A stretch of 64,000 nt of DNA from Streptomyces sp. HUAS ZL42 (GTDB lineage: Bacteria; Actinomycetota; Actinomycetes; Streptomycetales; Streptomycetaceae): NCBI RefSeq assembly GCF_040782645.1, contig NZ_CP160403.1:1178001-1242000 (forward strand), read 5' to 3'. Positions 42,687 through 53,377 of the stretch are shown piece after piece; the first letter of the stretch is position 1; every line of letters begins with the position of its first letter. Made by a program: the position numbers and the translations under genes. Under the pieces are notes generated by a model. The model searched no databases and had not been told where the DNA came from. It saw only the letters and a program-made list of their open reading frames with translations.

Positions 42687-43591
42687 CCGGTCGTGTCCGC
42701 CGGTTTGCCCGCGTCCTGGACCTCCACGAGGTAGCGCCAGGCGTCGGGACGGCTGCCGTCGAGGTCCGTGAAGCCGTACACCTGGGCGAGGCCGCCACTG
42801 GAGAGGGATCCGCCGTTGAAGCGGGCCACGTCGGGGTCGGCGGCGAGGGCGACGACGGCGCGTCCCACGTAGCGCGGGGTCTCGGAGATGGCGAAGTGCG
42901 GGACGCGCTCGAGGGCGTCCCGCCAGTTGTCCTCCCGCACCCCGAAGTTCTCGAGCATCATCTCCGAGCGCAGCCAGCCCGGCGTGAGCGCGACGGCGGT
43001 GGCACCGCGCGGGCCGAGTTCGTGGCCGAGGGCGAACGCCATGCGCAGGACGGAGGCCTTGGCGAGGTCGTAGAAGAAGTTCACGCGGTAGGTGTCACGG
43101 TTGTACGCGGCGGTGCCGTCGGTCATCTCGACCACCAGTCCGCCGGGTTGGCGCAGGAGCAGCGGCAGGACGTGGTGGCTGGTGATCGCGTGCGTCTCGA
43201 CCGCGAGCCGGAGCAGCCGGAGCCCGTTGTCGAGGTCATGCTCCCAGACGGGGGTGTCCCATTCGAAGAGGGTCTCGCCGCCCCAGATGTCGTTGACGAG
43301 GACGTCGAGGCGCCCCTGCTCGCCGGCGATGCGGTCGACCAGCGTGCGGACCTGCGCCGGGTCGAGGTGGTCGGTGGGTACGGCGATCCCCTTGCCGCCT
43401 GCCTCGGTGACGAGGTCGGCGGTGTCCTCGATGGTCTCGGGGCGGTCGTACTCGGAACGCCGGGCGCGCGTGCTGCGACCGGTGACGTAGACGGTGGCGC
43501 CCGCCGCCCCGAGCTCCACGGCGATCCCACGCCCCGCCCCCCGCGTCGCCCCGGCGACGAGCGCCACCTTGCCCTTCAGCGGCTCCGGCAT
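42677..43591 (-). CDS. Short-chain dehydrogenase/reductase
   Basis: This 304-residue SDR has the nucleotide motif VAGATRGAGRGIAVELGAAG (about 12-31), the WGGETLFEWDTPVWEHDLDN segment and the catalytic YDLAK. The residue before the catalytic Tyr and the Ser region (MTDGTAAYNRDTYRVNFFYD) lack an obvious Ser at the usual place. It acts as an NAD(P)-dependent alcohol or carbonyl enzyme of unknown substrate. It starts with ATG at 43591, with GGGAGGT upstream. Converging overlap with the hypothetical membrane-protein gene. Confidence 0.8.
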   Translation of the reverse strand: MPEPLKGKVALVAGATRGAGRGIAVELGAAGATVYVTGRSTRARRSEYDRPETIEDTADLVTEAGGKGIAVPTDHLDPAQVRTLVDRIAGEQGRLDVLVNDIWGGETLFEWDTPVWEHDLDNGLRLLRLAVETHAITSHHVLPLLLRQPGGLVVEMTDGTAAYNRDTYRVNFFYDLAKASVLRMAFALGHELGPRGATAVALTPGWLRSEMMLENFGVREDNWRDALERVPHFAISETPRYVGRAVVALAADPDVARFNGGSLSSGGLAQVYGFTDLDGSRPDAWRYLVEVQDAGKPADTTGYR

Positions 43592-43698
43592 GTCCGACCT
43601 CCCGTTCTCGTGCGAGTGCTGTCGCTTTCGAGAGTGGCGGGGAAACCGGACATCTTCTGTCGGCTTTACGGACGCTCACACGGCCGGTTCCGCTGCCG

Positions 43699-44073
43699 TC
43701 ACCCGGCCGGGCTCAATCTGGTGTCCAGCTCGTCGTCGGTCGGCACGAACCAGATCCGGCCGCCGCCGTTGGTCTCGCGGACGAAGTCACGCAGGGACGT
43801 GCTCTCGGCGACGTGCCGCGAGACGTCGCCGACGACGGCCAGCCGGATCCTGTAGTTCACGAACTTCTGTATGACCGCGCCCGCGACACCCGACCGCAGC
43901 CGGAAGAACTCCTCCGCGACCCGTTCCACGGGCACCGCGACCAGCTCCGCGTCCTGCCCCATCGCGTCGCCGATGAGATCGAGCGCCGCCCGCTCCGAGT
44001 CGAGCGGCGGGCCGTCGGGGGCACAGTGCAGGACACGTACGCCATGAAGGGTCAGGAGCGTGTCGGTGGTCAT
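43699..44073 (-). CDS. DUF4180-family protein
   Basis: This soluble 124-residue protein has alternating strands and helices: TLLTLHGVRVLHCAPDGPPL, AALDLIGDAMGQDAELVAVP, VERVAEEFFRLRSGVAGAVI, QKFVNYRIRLAVVGDVSRHV. This is the pattern of DUF4180 proteins of unknown function. ATG at 44073. It lies 52 bp downstream of the MBL-fold gene on the same strand and could be the last cistron of that unit. Confidence 0.75.
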   Translation of the reverse strand: MTTDTLLTLHGVRVLHCAPDGPPLDSERAALDLIGDAMGQDAELVAVPVERVAEEFFRLRSGVAGAVIQKFVNYRIRLAVVGDVSRHVAESTSLRDFVRETNGGGRIWFVPTDDELDTRLSPAG

Positions 44074-44124
44074 GACCGGTGATCGTAGTGTCGCGCCGCG
44101 CCCGGGCCGAAGGGGATTTCGGGG

Positions 44125-44760
44125 TCAGTGCCCCCGGTCGATCCATTCTTCGAGGTGCGGGGCCTCGGCGCCGATGGTCGTTGCATCGCCGTGGCCGGTG
44201 AGGACCTTCGTCTCGGGTGGGAGGGTGAGCAGGCGGTCGCGGATCGAGGTGATGATCGTCGGGAAGTGGGAGTAGGAGCGGCCGGTGGCGCCCGGCCCTC
44301 CCTTGAACAGGGTGTCTCCGGTGAAGAGCGTGCCGAGCCCCGGGGCGTGGAGACAGACCGCACCCGGTGCGTGCCCGGGGGTGTGCAGGACCGTCAGGTC
44401 GGTGCCTGCCACCTCGATCACCTGGCCGTCGGCCAGCTCGGCGTCGGGGTCCCGGTCGGGGTGGGTCAGCTTCCACAGGGGCAGGTCGTCGGGGTGCAGC
44501 CGGATCGTCGCGCCGGTGCGGTCGGCGAGGGCGGGTGCGGCGTTGATGTGGTCGTTGTGGGCGTGGGTGCACACGATGGCGGTCAGGCGACGTTCACCCA
44601 GGGCTTCGGCGATTGCGTCGGCGTCGTGGGCGGCGTCGATGACGATCGCCTCGTGGTCGTCGCCGACGATCCACACGTTGTTGTCGACGTCCCACGTGCC
44701 GCCGTCGAGGCTGAACTGCCCTGTGGTGACAAGGCGTTCGATGCGTACCCGGGCGGTCAC
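44125..44760 (-). CDS. MBL-fold metallo-hydrolase
   Basis: This 211-residue metallo-beta-lactamase-fold hydrolase has the metal-binding motif THAHNDH (positions near 85), [13 protein letters not shown], the bridging Asp in [10 protein letters not shown] and the last His in LTGHGDAT. The shape fits a glyoxalase II-like thioester hydrolase, not an antibiotic beta-lactamase. GTG at 44760 overlaps the stop of the mycothiol-dependent dehydrogenase by 4 bp (GTGA). It is thus probably co-translated with it, perhaps hydrolysing the formyl-mycothiol product or a persulfide. Confidence 0.85.
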   Translation of the reverse strand: MTARVRIERLVTTGQFSLDGGTWDVDNNVWIVGDDHEAIVIDAAHDADAIAEALGERRLTAIVCTHAHNDHINAAPALADRTGATIRLHPDDLPLWKLTHPDRDPDAELADGQVIEVAGTDLTVLHTPGHAPGAVCLHAPGLGTLFTGDTLFKGGPGATGRSYSHFPTIITSIRDRLLTLPPETKVLTGHGDATTIGAEAPHLEEWIDRGH

Positions 44761-45842
44761 AGGACCACCACCGAGCGCAGTACGTCGCCGCCGTGCATCC
44801 GCTCGAACGCCTTCTCCACCTCGTCCAGCGCGATGGTCTCGGTGACGAACGCGGCCAGGTCGAGACGGCCCTGCAGGTGCAGGTCGATCAGCATGGGGAA
44901 GTCGCGGCTGGGCAGGCAGTCGCCGTACCAGGACGACTTCAGCGCACCGCCCCGGCCGAACACGTCCAGCAGCGGCAGTTCGAGCTTCATCTCCGGCGTG
45001 GGCACACCGACGAGGACGACCGTGCCGGCCAGGTCGCGGCCGTAGAACGCCTGCTTGTACGTCTCCGGGCGGCCCACCGCCTCGATCACCACGTCCGCAC
45101 CGAAGCCGCCGGTCAGCTCCCTGATCGCCTCCACCGCATCGGTCTGCCTCGAATTGACCGTGTGGGTGGCGCCCATCGACCGCGCCTTCTCGAGCTTGCG
45201 GTCGTCGATGTCCACAGCGATGATCCTCGCCGCCCCCGCCAGCCGCGATCCGGCGATCGCCGCGTCCCCGACGCCGCCGCAGCCGATCACCGCCACGCTG
45301 TCACCGCGTCCGACGTTGCCCGTGTTGATCGCGGCACCGATGCCCGCCATCACCCCGCACCCCAGCAGCCCCGCCACCTGCGGCGCCACCGACGGATCCA
45401 CCTTGGTGCACTGCCCCGCCGCCACCAGCGTCTTCTCCGCGAACGCGCCGATCCCCAGCGCCGGGGACAGCTCGGTGCCGTCGGCCAGGGTCATCTTCTG
45501 CTTCGCGTTGTGGGTGTTGAAGCAGTACCACGGCCGTCCGCGCAGGCAGGCCCGGCAATTGCCGCACACCGCACGCCAGTTGAGGATCACGAAGTCGCCG
45601 GGGGCGACATCGGTGACGCCCTCCCCCACCGACTCCACCACACCCGCCGCCTCGTGCCCGAGGAGGAAGGGGAACTCGTCCGAGATGCCGCCCTGCTTGT
45701 AGTGCAGGTCGGTGTGACAGACACCGCAGGCCTGCACCTGCACGACGGCCTCACCAGGACCCGGGTCGGGTACCAGGATCGTCTCCACGCGAACCGGCTC
45801 GTCCTTGCCCGGTGCGATCACGCCGCGAACTTCCTGCGCCAT
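44757..45842 (-). CDS. S-(hydroxymethyl)mycothiol dehydrogenase (zinc alcohol dehydrogenase family)
   Basis: This NAD-dependent enzyme of 361 residues detoxifies formaldehyde bound to mycothiol. The catalytic zinc ligand region is [14 protein letters not shown] and GHEAAG; the structural zinc set is [15 protein letters not shown]; the nucleotide motif is [14 protein letters not shown], and the [14 protein letters not shown] segment is characteristic of the mycothiol-dependent group. This is diagnostic of actinobacteria. ATG at 45842 has AAAGGGGCAGCGCC upstream. A CsoR-type box lies 96 bp upstream, and the CsoR-family gene precedes it on the same strand, so the two are likely linked in regulation. 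Confidence 0.88.
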   Translation of the reverse strand: MAQEVRGVIAPGKDEPVRVETILVPDPGPGEAVVQVQACGVCHTDLHYKQGGISDEFPFLLGHEAAGVVESVGEGVTDVAPGDFVILNWRAVCGNCRACLRGRPWYCFNTHNAKQKMTLADGTELSPALGIGAFAEKTLVAAGQCTKVDPSVAPQVAGLLGCGVMAGIGAAINTGNVGRGDSVAVIGCGGVGDAAIAGSRLAGAARIIAVDIDDRKLEKARSMGATHTVNSRQTDAVEAIRELTGGFGADVVIEAVGRPETYKQAFYGRDLAGTVVLVGVPTPEMKLELPLLDVFGRGGALKSSWYGDCLPSRDFPMLIDLHLQGRLDLAAFVTETIALDEVEKAFERMHGGDVLRSVVVL

Positions 45843-45937
45843 GGCGCTGCCCCTTTCATCTGCGGCTCTCAGTCGGTTCCGACCCTACGCGTGACTGATC
45901 GGTAACGGCATGGATCACCTCTGGCAGGTGCTCAAAA

Positions 45938-45952
45938 TACCCCCCGGGGGTA
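45938..45952. promoter_or_regulatory. CsoR-type box before the mycothiol dehydrogenase
   Basis: TACCCCCCGGGGGTA is a near-perfect palindrome (TACCC, 5-base spacer, GGGTA) in the gap upstream of the dehydrogenase gene. It matches the G-tract operator of the CsoR/CstR regulators, and a second copy lies before the regulator gene. Confidence 0.7.
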
Positions 45953-45988
45953 ATTCTCCGCAGTTCGCCGGTCAGGGGACGGTCCGCG

Positions 45989-48305
<2,317 letters not shown>

Positions 48306-48360
48306 CGGCAGAGGCCGCGCGAACGCTGTCCATACCGTGAAGCGGCATTCACGAACCGTC

Positions 48361-48391
48361 GAGGGCCGTCCGGGATTCCCGGGCGGCCCTC
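48361..48391. terminator. GC-rich terminator hairpin
   Basis: GAGGGCCGTCCGGG (48361-48374) pairs with CCCGGGCGGCCCTC (48378-48391), with one G-T type mismatch and a 3-base loop, between the convergent exporter and small secreted-protein genes. Confidence 0.75.
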
Positions 48392-48409
48392 GCGGTGTTC
48401 GTGCGGGTG

Positions 48410-48706
48410 TCAGGCCTCGACCGCGGGCAGGAACCCGGTGGCGGGCGTGACGAGGTCGGTGACCTGGTGCAACTTGTTCAGTTCGTGGACGCGGTTCATC
48501 CCCGACAACTGCTCGGAGACCCGCGGAACCCGGTCCTGCCGCTCCACGGGGACGTCGCTCGCGGCGAGCGAGTCGACGAGGGCGACGGGGTTCGGTTTGT
48601 CGGCGTTCCGGGTGTCCGCGCTGGCGGCGTTCGCCGTGGGCGCGCCGAGTCCCGTGACCCCGGCGGCGAGACAGGCGACGGCGACGATACGTCGAGTGGA
48701 GATCAT
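48410..48706 (-). CDS. Small secreted hypothetical protein (98 residues)
   Basis: This exported protein has a Sec signal (about 1-29, RIVAVACLAAGVTGLGAPTA NAASA type ending). The mature part is about 70 residues, polar, ending in LNKLHQVTDLVTPATGFLPA. There are no cysteines in the mature part and no known domain. Similar small secreted proteins with the ending LVTPATGFLP are frequent in streptomycetes and unassigned. ATG at 48706. It converges with the exporter gene across the hairpin. Confidence 0.75.
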   Translation of the reverse strand: MISTRRIVAVACLAAGVTGLGAPTANAASADTRNADKPNPVALVDSLAASDVPVERQDRVPRVSEQLSGMNRVHELNKLHQVTDLVTPATGFLPAVEA

Positions 48707-48876
48707 GCAGTGCCCAACGGCACCGGCGCCGCCGCGGACACGGGCGCGCGGCGGCCCTCACCCTTGTGGGCCGGTGGCCGGCTGCGGTTGCCGAGCAGGG
48801 TGCGGCGGAGGACTCTCGAAATGAGGCCCTGGTGGCCCGTTGTCCGTTCGGGCCACGGGTCTCGAAGGAGGTCACC

Positions 48877-49242
48877 ATGGGCACTGCGGCAACTCCCGCC
48901 TTCGACACCGAGACACTGCGCAGGGGCGTCGAAGGCACCTCGGCGGCGAATCTTCTGTCGCTCTACGCGGACGACGCGGAACTGCGCGTCGTGGACCACA
49001 ACACCCAACCCAGCCACCCCAGGGTCCTGCGCGGACGGGACGAGATCGGCGAACTGCTCGAGGACGTCTACGGCCGCGAGATGACGCACAAGCTGGAGGA
49101 CTGCATCATCCAGGGCGACCGCGCCGCCTACAGCGAGTCCTGCGAGTACCCGGACGGCGTCCGCGTCCTCGCCGAGTCGATGATCACGCTCCGTGACGGG
49201 AAAATCCTCGGCCAGACCATGATCCAGGCATGGGACGAGTAG
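48877..49242 (+). CDS. SnoaL-like NTF2-fold protein
   Basis: This soluble 121-residue protein is of the SnoaL-like group: LRRGVEGTSAANLLSLYADD, AELRVVDHNTQPSHPRVLRG and a final KILGQTMIQAWDE strand. These proteins are catalytic or ligand-binding with varied roles. ATG at 48877 has GAAGGAG 6-7 bp upstream. It ends just before the convergent MarR gene, whose product might regulate it, but no box is seen near its start. Confidence 0.8.
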   Translation: MGTAATPAFDTETLRRGVEGTSAANLLSLYADDAELRVVDHNTQPSHPRVLRGRDEIGELLEDVYGREMTHKLEDCIIQGDRAAYSESCEYPDGVRVLAESMITLRDGKILGQTMIQAWDE

Positions 49243-49266
49243 GCAGGAAAGCCGCGAGGGCCCAGG

Positions 49267-49815
49267 TCACCACGCGGTTGACCTGGACCTTCTCGGCCCG
49301 CGCGGGACTGGGACGGGCGCACCCCGCCCGGTTTCGACTGCCAGGACCAGCTTCCGCAGCAGTTCGGCGAGTGTCTGTTGCTCTTCTGAGGTCAGTGCTG
49401 CGAGGAGGGCGACCTCGCCCGCTTCCTCGGACGCCGCGTGCTGTTCGAACGCGGCATGCCCGGCATCGGTGAGCCGGACGCGGACCCGGCGACGGTCGCC
49501 CGTCTCGTGGGTGCGCACGATGAGCCCGGCCTCCTCGATCGGGCCGAGCCGCGCCGAGAGGGCTCCTCGGGTCAGGCCCAGCAGGTCGGCGAGGCGCGAG
49601 GGACTCGTCTCGTACGGCGGGCCCTGTCTGCGCAGCGTCAGCAGCACCTTGTACTGACCGTGGCCCAGACCGTCGGAGTCGAGGGTCTCCCGCCGGGCCC
49701 GCGAGGCGTGACGCGCGAGGATCGCCAGACGGGCGAAGATCGCCTCCTTGACCGGGTCCATCCAGTCGAGTTCCTTCGCCCAGACCTCGACGTGCCGGTC
49801 GACCGAATCCCCCAT
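49267..49815 (-). CDS. MarR-family transcriptional regulator
   Basis: This 182-residue regulator carries the winged-helix region HGQYKVLLTLRRQGPPYETS, RLADLLGLTRGALSARLGPI and the wing HETGDRRRVRVRLTDAG, followed by a dimer helix. The N-terminus has a helical DRHVEVWAKELDW. It diverges from the 49876 gene over 60 bp, in which a TAGTT/AACTA inverted repeat forms a likely operator, so that gene is the probable target. Start ATG at 49815. Confidence 0.85.
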   Translation of the reverse strand: MGDSVDRHVEVWAKELDWMDPVKEAIFARLAILARHASRARRETLDSDGLGHGQYKVLLTLRRQGPPYETSPSRLADLLGLTRGALSARLGPIEEAGLIVRTHETGDRRRVRVRLTDAGHAAFEQHAASEEAGEVALLAALTSEEQQTLAELLRKLVLAVETGRGAPVPVPRGPRRSRSTAW

Positions 49816-49846
49816 CCCCTGCCTCCCGCAGTGGTTTTCTTGCGGA

Positions 49847-49864
49847 TAGTTTCCTGCATAACTA
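49847..49864. promoter_or_regulatory. TAGTT-N8-AACTA inverted repeat, candidate MarR operator
   Basis: Perfect 5-bp arms with an 8-base spacer in the 60-bp divergent gap; it ends 11 bp before the 49876 start. MarR sites often have this spacing. Confidence 0.55.
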
Positions 49865-49875
49865 GCTTCCGCGTC

Positions 49876-50712
49876 ATGACGAAGACAGTTTTCGCTACGA
49901 CCGTGAAGATGGACGAACTCCTCTCCGCAGCCGGTGAGTTGAGCCGGGCCGGGCGGTGGGGGACCGCGACGCGCCTACTCGACGCGGCATCGGTCACCGA
50001 CCCCCGCGCCCGCGCGCGGATCGCCCTGAAGGCTGCCGAAGTCGCCGTGGAGCAGGACTGGTTCAGCGGGACGGACACCGCCGGCGCACGCATCGCTGCC
50101 GTGCCCGCGGAGGGTCTCGGCGATTGCTGGGACCTGGACTTCGTCCGGCTCCGGCACACCTACGCCCGGCTGCTTCTCGTCGACGGGACGCTCCGCCCCG
50201 GCCCGCAGGGCAAGGACCCGGAAGCGCTCGCCCAACTGCGCCGACAAGCAACCGAGTTGCGGGACAGTGCCCCGGACGCCGTACGCCGCGGCTGGGCCGC
50301 CATGTACTTCGGCCTGATCACCGACAACCACTTCGCCGAGCGCGCCGCGGCTCCCGCCCACTACGAGGCAGCGCTGCGGGCCGGCGAGTCGGGCCGCGAC
50401 GACCTGCTGGCCCGCGAAGCCCTGCGCCACCTCGGCGACCACGATCACGACGCAGGGGAGCGCGCCCGCGCCCTCGACCGCTGGCGCCGGGCCGCCGCAC
50501 TGGGCGCCCGGGCCGGCGCGGTCCCCGGCACGCTGTCGCAACTGCTGCTCCTCGCCGTCATGGCCCGGGACACGGGCGACGAGGCGGCTGCCTCCGCGCT
50601 GGCGACGGAGATCGCCCGCTGGGCGGAGGCCATCGGCGCCACGCGACCGGCGGCACAGGCCGCCGCGTTCCTGGCAGGCGTGGATCCGACGGCGGCCCCG
50701 CCGGAGAGCTGA
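49876..50712 (+). CDS. Hypothetical TPR-like helical protein
   Basis: This 278-residue soluble protein is composed of short helices with repeated spacing (LSAAGELSRAGRWGTATRLL, ARARIALKAAEVAVEQDWFS, RRGWAAMYFGLITDNHFAER, LLAREALRHLGDHDHDAGER, LLLLAVMARDTGDEAAASAL), as in TPR solenoids. It may therefore bind a partner protein. It is controlled from the divergent MarR side. ATG at 49876; a second ATG at 49909 gives MDELLSAAGELSRAG, which begins at the first repeat-like helix and may be the true start. Confidence 0.7.
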   Translation: MTKTVFATTVKMDELLSAAGELSRAGRWGTATRLLDAASVTDPRARARIALKAAEVAVEQDWFSGTDTAGARIAAVPAEGLGDCWDLDFVRLRHTYARLLLVDGTLRPGPQGKDPEALAQLRRQATELRDSAPDAVRRGWAAMYFGLITDNHFAERAAAPAHYEAALRAGESGRDDLLAREALRHLGDHDHDAGERARALDRWRRAAALGARAGAVPGTLSQLLLLAVMARDTGDEAAASALATEIARWAEAIGATRPAAQAAAFLAGVDPTAAPPES

Positions 50713-50775
50713 ACCAACCGCACCCGAGCCCTCATCGAAGCCGACGGCTGACCTGTCCGGGCCCTCGGTTACCCT

Positions 50776-50856
50776 GGTCGCGGGCCGTGACTGGCGCTGA
50801 GGTGGAGCACCACCGGGGAGCGGTCCCGCGGAGTCGATGCCGTGCGCCTGGGCGAG
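50776..50856 (+). promoter_or_regulatory. ZTP (pfl) riboswitch upstream of folD
   Basis: The leader contains GGCCGTGACTGGCG (50783-50796), then ACCACCGGGGAGCGG (50809-50823) and, after a variable stem, GCGCCTGGGCG (50844-50854). These are the conserved blocks of the ZTP-sensing pfl motif. It ends about 25 bp before the folD start and 12 bp before AGGAG, so control may be at translation or at early termination. Confidence 0.9.
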
Positions 50857-50879
50857 AAGGTCAAGCTCAGGAGTGCTTC

Positions 50880-51728
50880 ATGTCGCAGGCCCGGCTCATG
50901 GACGGCACCGCGCCCGCCCGCCGCGTCGTCGAGGAGACCGCCAAGAAGGCGGCCGACATCACCGCCCGCACGGGCACGGCGCCCTGTCTCGCGACCGTGC
51001 TGGTCGGCGAGGATCCCGCGTCCGTCACATACGTCCGTATGAAGCAGAACCGCTGCCGCAAGGCGGGGATCGGCTCGCGCCATGTGGCACTGCCCGCGGC
51101 CACGACCACGGAGGAACTCGTCGGCACGCTCCGGGCGCTGTCCGCGGATCCGGCCGTGCACGGGATCCTGCTGCAGCACCCGATGGGCGACCACATCGAC
51201 GAGCGGGCCGCGTTCGAGGCGATCGCCCCGGAGAAGGACGTCGACGGCGTCACCTTCGCGTCGTTCGCGACGATGAGCTTCGGCCTGCCGGGCTTCGTCT
51301 CCTGCACACCCGGCGGGATCATGCGGCTGCTCGACGAGTACGACGTCGACCCGGCCGGAAAGCGCGCCGTCGTCGTCGGCCGCAGCGCCATCCTCGGCAA
51401 GCCGGCCGGGATGCTGCTGCTGGCCCGCGACGCGACGGTGACGTACTGCCACTCGCGCACCTCGGAGCTGTCCACGGTCGTGCGGGAGGCGGACATCGTG
51501 GTCGCCGCGGTCGGGCGGCCGCGACTCATCAAGGGCGCGGACCTCAAGCCCGGTGCCGTGGTGATCGACGCGGGCTACAACCCCGGGAACGTCGGTGACG
51601 TCGACTTCGACTCGGCGCTCGAGCGGGCCGGGCTGATCACCCCGGTGCCGGGCGGCGTGGGTCCGATGACCATCGCGACGCTTCTGGAGCAGACGGTCGA
51701 CGCGGCCGCCCGGCAGCTCGGGCTGTGA
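50880..51728 (+). CDS. folD: Bifunctional methylenetetrahydrofolate dehydrogenase/cyclohydrolase
   Basis: This cytosolic enzyme of 282 residues supplies 10-formyl-tetrahydrofolate, used in purine synthesis. The catalytic YVRMK motif (Tyr/Lys) is followed by GILLQHPMGDHIDE and EKDVDG, the NADP-binding GRSAILGKPAGMLLLARDAT, and the conserved end VPGGVGPMT. The length is normal. ATG at 50880 has AGGAG 6 bp upstream. The ZTP riboswitch in the leader agrees with folate-linked purine demand. It may be a second copy of folD, since Streptomyces often have another without the riboswitch. Confidence 0.93.
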   Translation: MSQARLMDGTAPARRVVEETAKKAADITARTGTAPCLATVLVGEDPASVTYVRMKQNRCRKAGIGSRHVALPAATTTEELVGTLRALSADPAVHGILLQHPMGDHIDERAAFEAIAPEKDVDGVTFASFATMSFGLPGFVSCTPGGIMRLLDEYDVDPAGKRAVVVGRSAILGKPAGMLLLARDATVTYCHSRTSELSTVVREADIVVAAVGRPRLIKGADLKPGAVVIDAGYNPGNVGDVDFDSALERAGLITPVPGGVGPMTIATLLEQTVDAAARQLGL

Positions 51729-51740
51729 TCCTCCGGAGGT

Positions 51741-52715
51741 TCAGCGCATCCAGGCGCTGTACTCCATGACGTCCCCCGCCTCGACGCCGTACTCGGGCCG
51801 GTCCGTGGTGAAGGTGGTCTCCAGGCCGAGCACGGCGCCGGTGGCAGGATCCATGATCAGCATCCGGCGGGCGCCGGAGGCCGCGTAGACGTACGCCTGC
51901 CCGGTACGCCCGAGCCGGTCCGTCACCTGTCCGACGGGCCGCAGGCCCCCGGCGTCCGCCAGGATCCCGGCGAGCGCCGCCGACTCGCGGGCGCCGAGGG
52001 TCCAGTGGTCGAGCAACCGCTTCACGGCGTCGAGGAGTTCGGGAGTGGTCTCCGGGGTGGTGCTGTACTCCGTTTCCCGCAGATAGGCGTGCAGGCCCGC
52101 CACGTCGTGCGGCGGTGTCGACTCGGGCGGGGCGTCGCTCCAACTCGGCGGAAAGGTCTGCTCGCTGAGGACGTGCCCGTCCTCCACCAGGCCGGGGGTG
52201 CCGTTTTCGTCGGTGAGTACGGGCCGGCCCGGGTGCTGCGGGTCGGTCGCCACGACGAGCTCCGTGTGGCTTCCGTCGGCCTTCCAGCGCACGATGCGCT
52301 CCTCGGGCAGGGTGATCGGGGGTTTGCCGTCGGACAAGCCCAGGCTCCACGACTGCACGTGCGTGCCCTTGCGCAGGCCCGGCGATCCGTCCGCCGCGGC
52401 CTGCCCGGCGCGTCCGGCCAGTCGGTCCAGGGGTACGGGGGTGGAGCCGGCCTCCACGACCAGCGGGCGGGGTGCGGCGACCGCGGGGGTGGTGCTCGGC
52501 CCGGTGAGGAGCAGGGCGAGGGCGGTCACGGCCACGACGACGGTGGCCCCGAGGCCCCACGCCACCCGGACCCGCCGGCGACGGCCCGAAGTCCCCTCGT
52601 GCAGCAGCCGGTTGAGACGGCGCTCGGCATGGTGGTCGAGGGGTCCGTCGCCGAAGTGGGGGCCGTCGGCCCGCACCGGGTTGGCGCGGCGCAGGAGTTC
52701 CAGTTCGTCAGCCAT
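51741..52715 (-). CDS. CU044_5270-family membrane protein, partner of the ECF sigma factor
   Basis: This 324-residue protein has an N-terminal cytoplasmic part with RLNRLLHEGTSGRRRRVRVA, one transmembrane helix (about 52-72, WGLGATVVVAVTALALLLTG) and a large extracytoplasmic domain (SGARRMLIMDPATGAVLGLE near the end). The CU044_5270 family is typically encoded just after an ECF sigma gene. Its ATG overlaps the stop of the sigma gene by 8 bp. It could be an anti-sigma-like sensor, though a zinc anti-sigma motif is absent. Confidence 0.85.
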   Translation of the reverse strand: MADELELLRRANPVRADGPHFGDGPLDHHAERRLNRLLHEGTSGRRRRVRVAWGLGATVVVAVTALALLLTGPSTTPAVAAPRPLVVEAGSTPVPLDRLAGRAGQAAADGSPGLRKGTHVQSWSLGLSDGKPPITLPEERIVRWKADGSHTELVVATDPQHPGRPVLTDENGTPGLVEDGHVLSEQTFPPSWSDAPPESTPPHDVAGLHAYLRETEYSTTPETTPELLDAVKRLLDHWTLGARESAALAGILADAGGLRPVGQVTDRLGRTGQAYVYAASGARRMLIMDPATGAVLGLETTFTTDRPEYGVEAGDVMEYSAWMR

Positions 52716-53250
52716 GGCCGTGTTCCTTCGAGGGGTGCGCGTCTGCGGTGGGACACATGCGGTCGATCTCGGCTCTCAGCCTGCGGCGGGCCCGGTGCAG
52801 GCGCATCGACGCCGCCCGTCTGCCGCAGCCGAGGGCGAGGGCGACCTCGTCGATGCCGAGTGCCTCCCAGGCCGTCAGGCGCAGCACCTCCTGGTCGGCC
52901 GGGGAGAGCCGGGCGAGTGCCTCGTGCACCCAGTCGCCGGGGCTCTCCGCGTCCGGGCTGTTCACGATGTGCCGCCGGTGCGCGGAGTCGTCGTTGCCGA
53001 GCCGGTCGACGAGCCGTCGGCGGCGTCCCTGGCCGCGCACCGCGTTGGCCAGGCAGTTGCGGGCGACGCCGTACAGCCAGGGCAGCGGGGACGGCGGCAG
53101 GTCGGCCCGGCGCCGCCAGGCGACGGTGAACACCTCCGCCACCACTTCCTCGACGTCGCCGGTCCGCCCGTCCCACCTCCGCGCCACGTAGCGGCTGACC
53201 GCCCAGTAGTGCTCGCGATAGGCAGCGGCGAAGATCTCGTCGTTGCTCAT
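52708..53250 (-). CDS. RNA polymerase ECF sigma factor
   Basis: This 180-residue sigma factor has region 2 (AYREHYWAVSRYVARRWDG then VVAEVFTVAWRR, LPWLYGVARNCLAN) and region 4 (LSPADQEVLRLTAWEALGID, EVALALGCGRRAASMRLHRA). The helix-turn-helix is clear. ATG at 53250; longer in-frame extension to 53355 lacks sigma-like sequence. It overlaps the CU044_5270 gene by 8 bp, in line with co-expression. The target promoters cannot be inferred; the preceding gene on the same strand is an alpha-galactosidase, separated by 127 bp. Confidence 0.9.
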   Translation of the reverse strand: MSNDEIFAAAYREHYWAVSRYVARRWDGRTGDVEEVVAEVFTVAWRRRADLPPSPLPWLYGVARNCLANAVRGQGRRRRLVDRLGNDDSAHRRHIVNSPDAESPGDWVHEALARLSPADQEVLRLTAWEALGIDEVALALGCGRRAASMRLHRARRRLRAEIDRMCPTADAHPSKEHGHG

Positions 53251-53377
53251 GTCCCGTTCGTGTCCGGCACCTTCCCGATCGTCACACCAGTGTCGTACCT
53301 CTCCTCGCTCTCCCGTGAACGCACGTGTCCCGCCGACCCGGGGCCGGCGGGACACGGTGTCATGCAGGGGGGGACCG

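Noticed and set aside
44125..44760. Reading the MBL-fold protein as an antibiotic beta-lactamase
   Set aside because: Motif spacing, lack of a signal peptide and coupling to the mycothiol dehydrogenase indicate a cytosolic thioester-type hydrolase.
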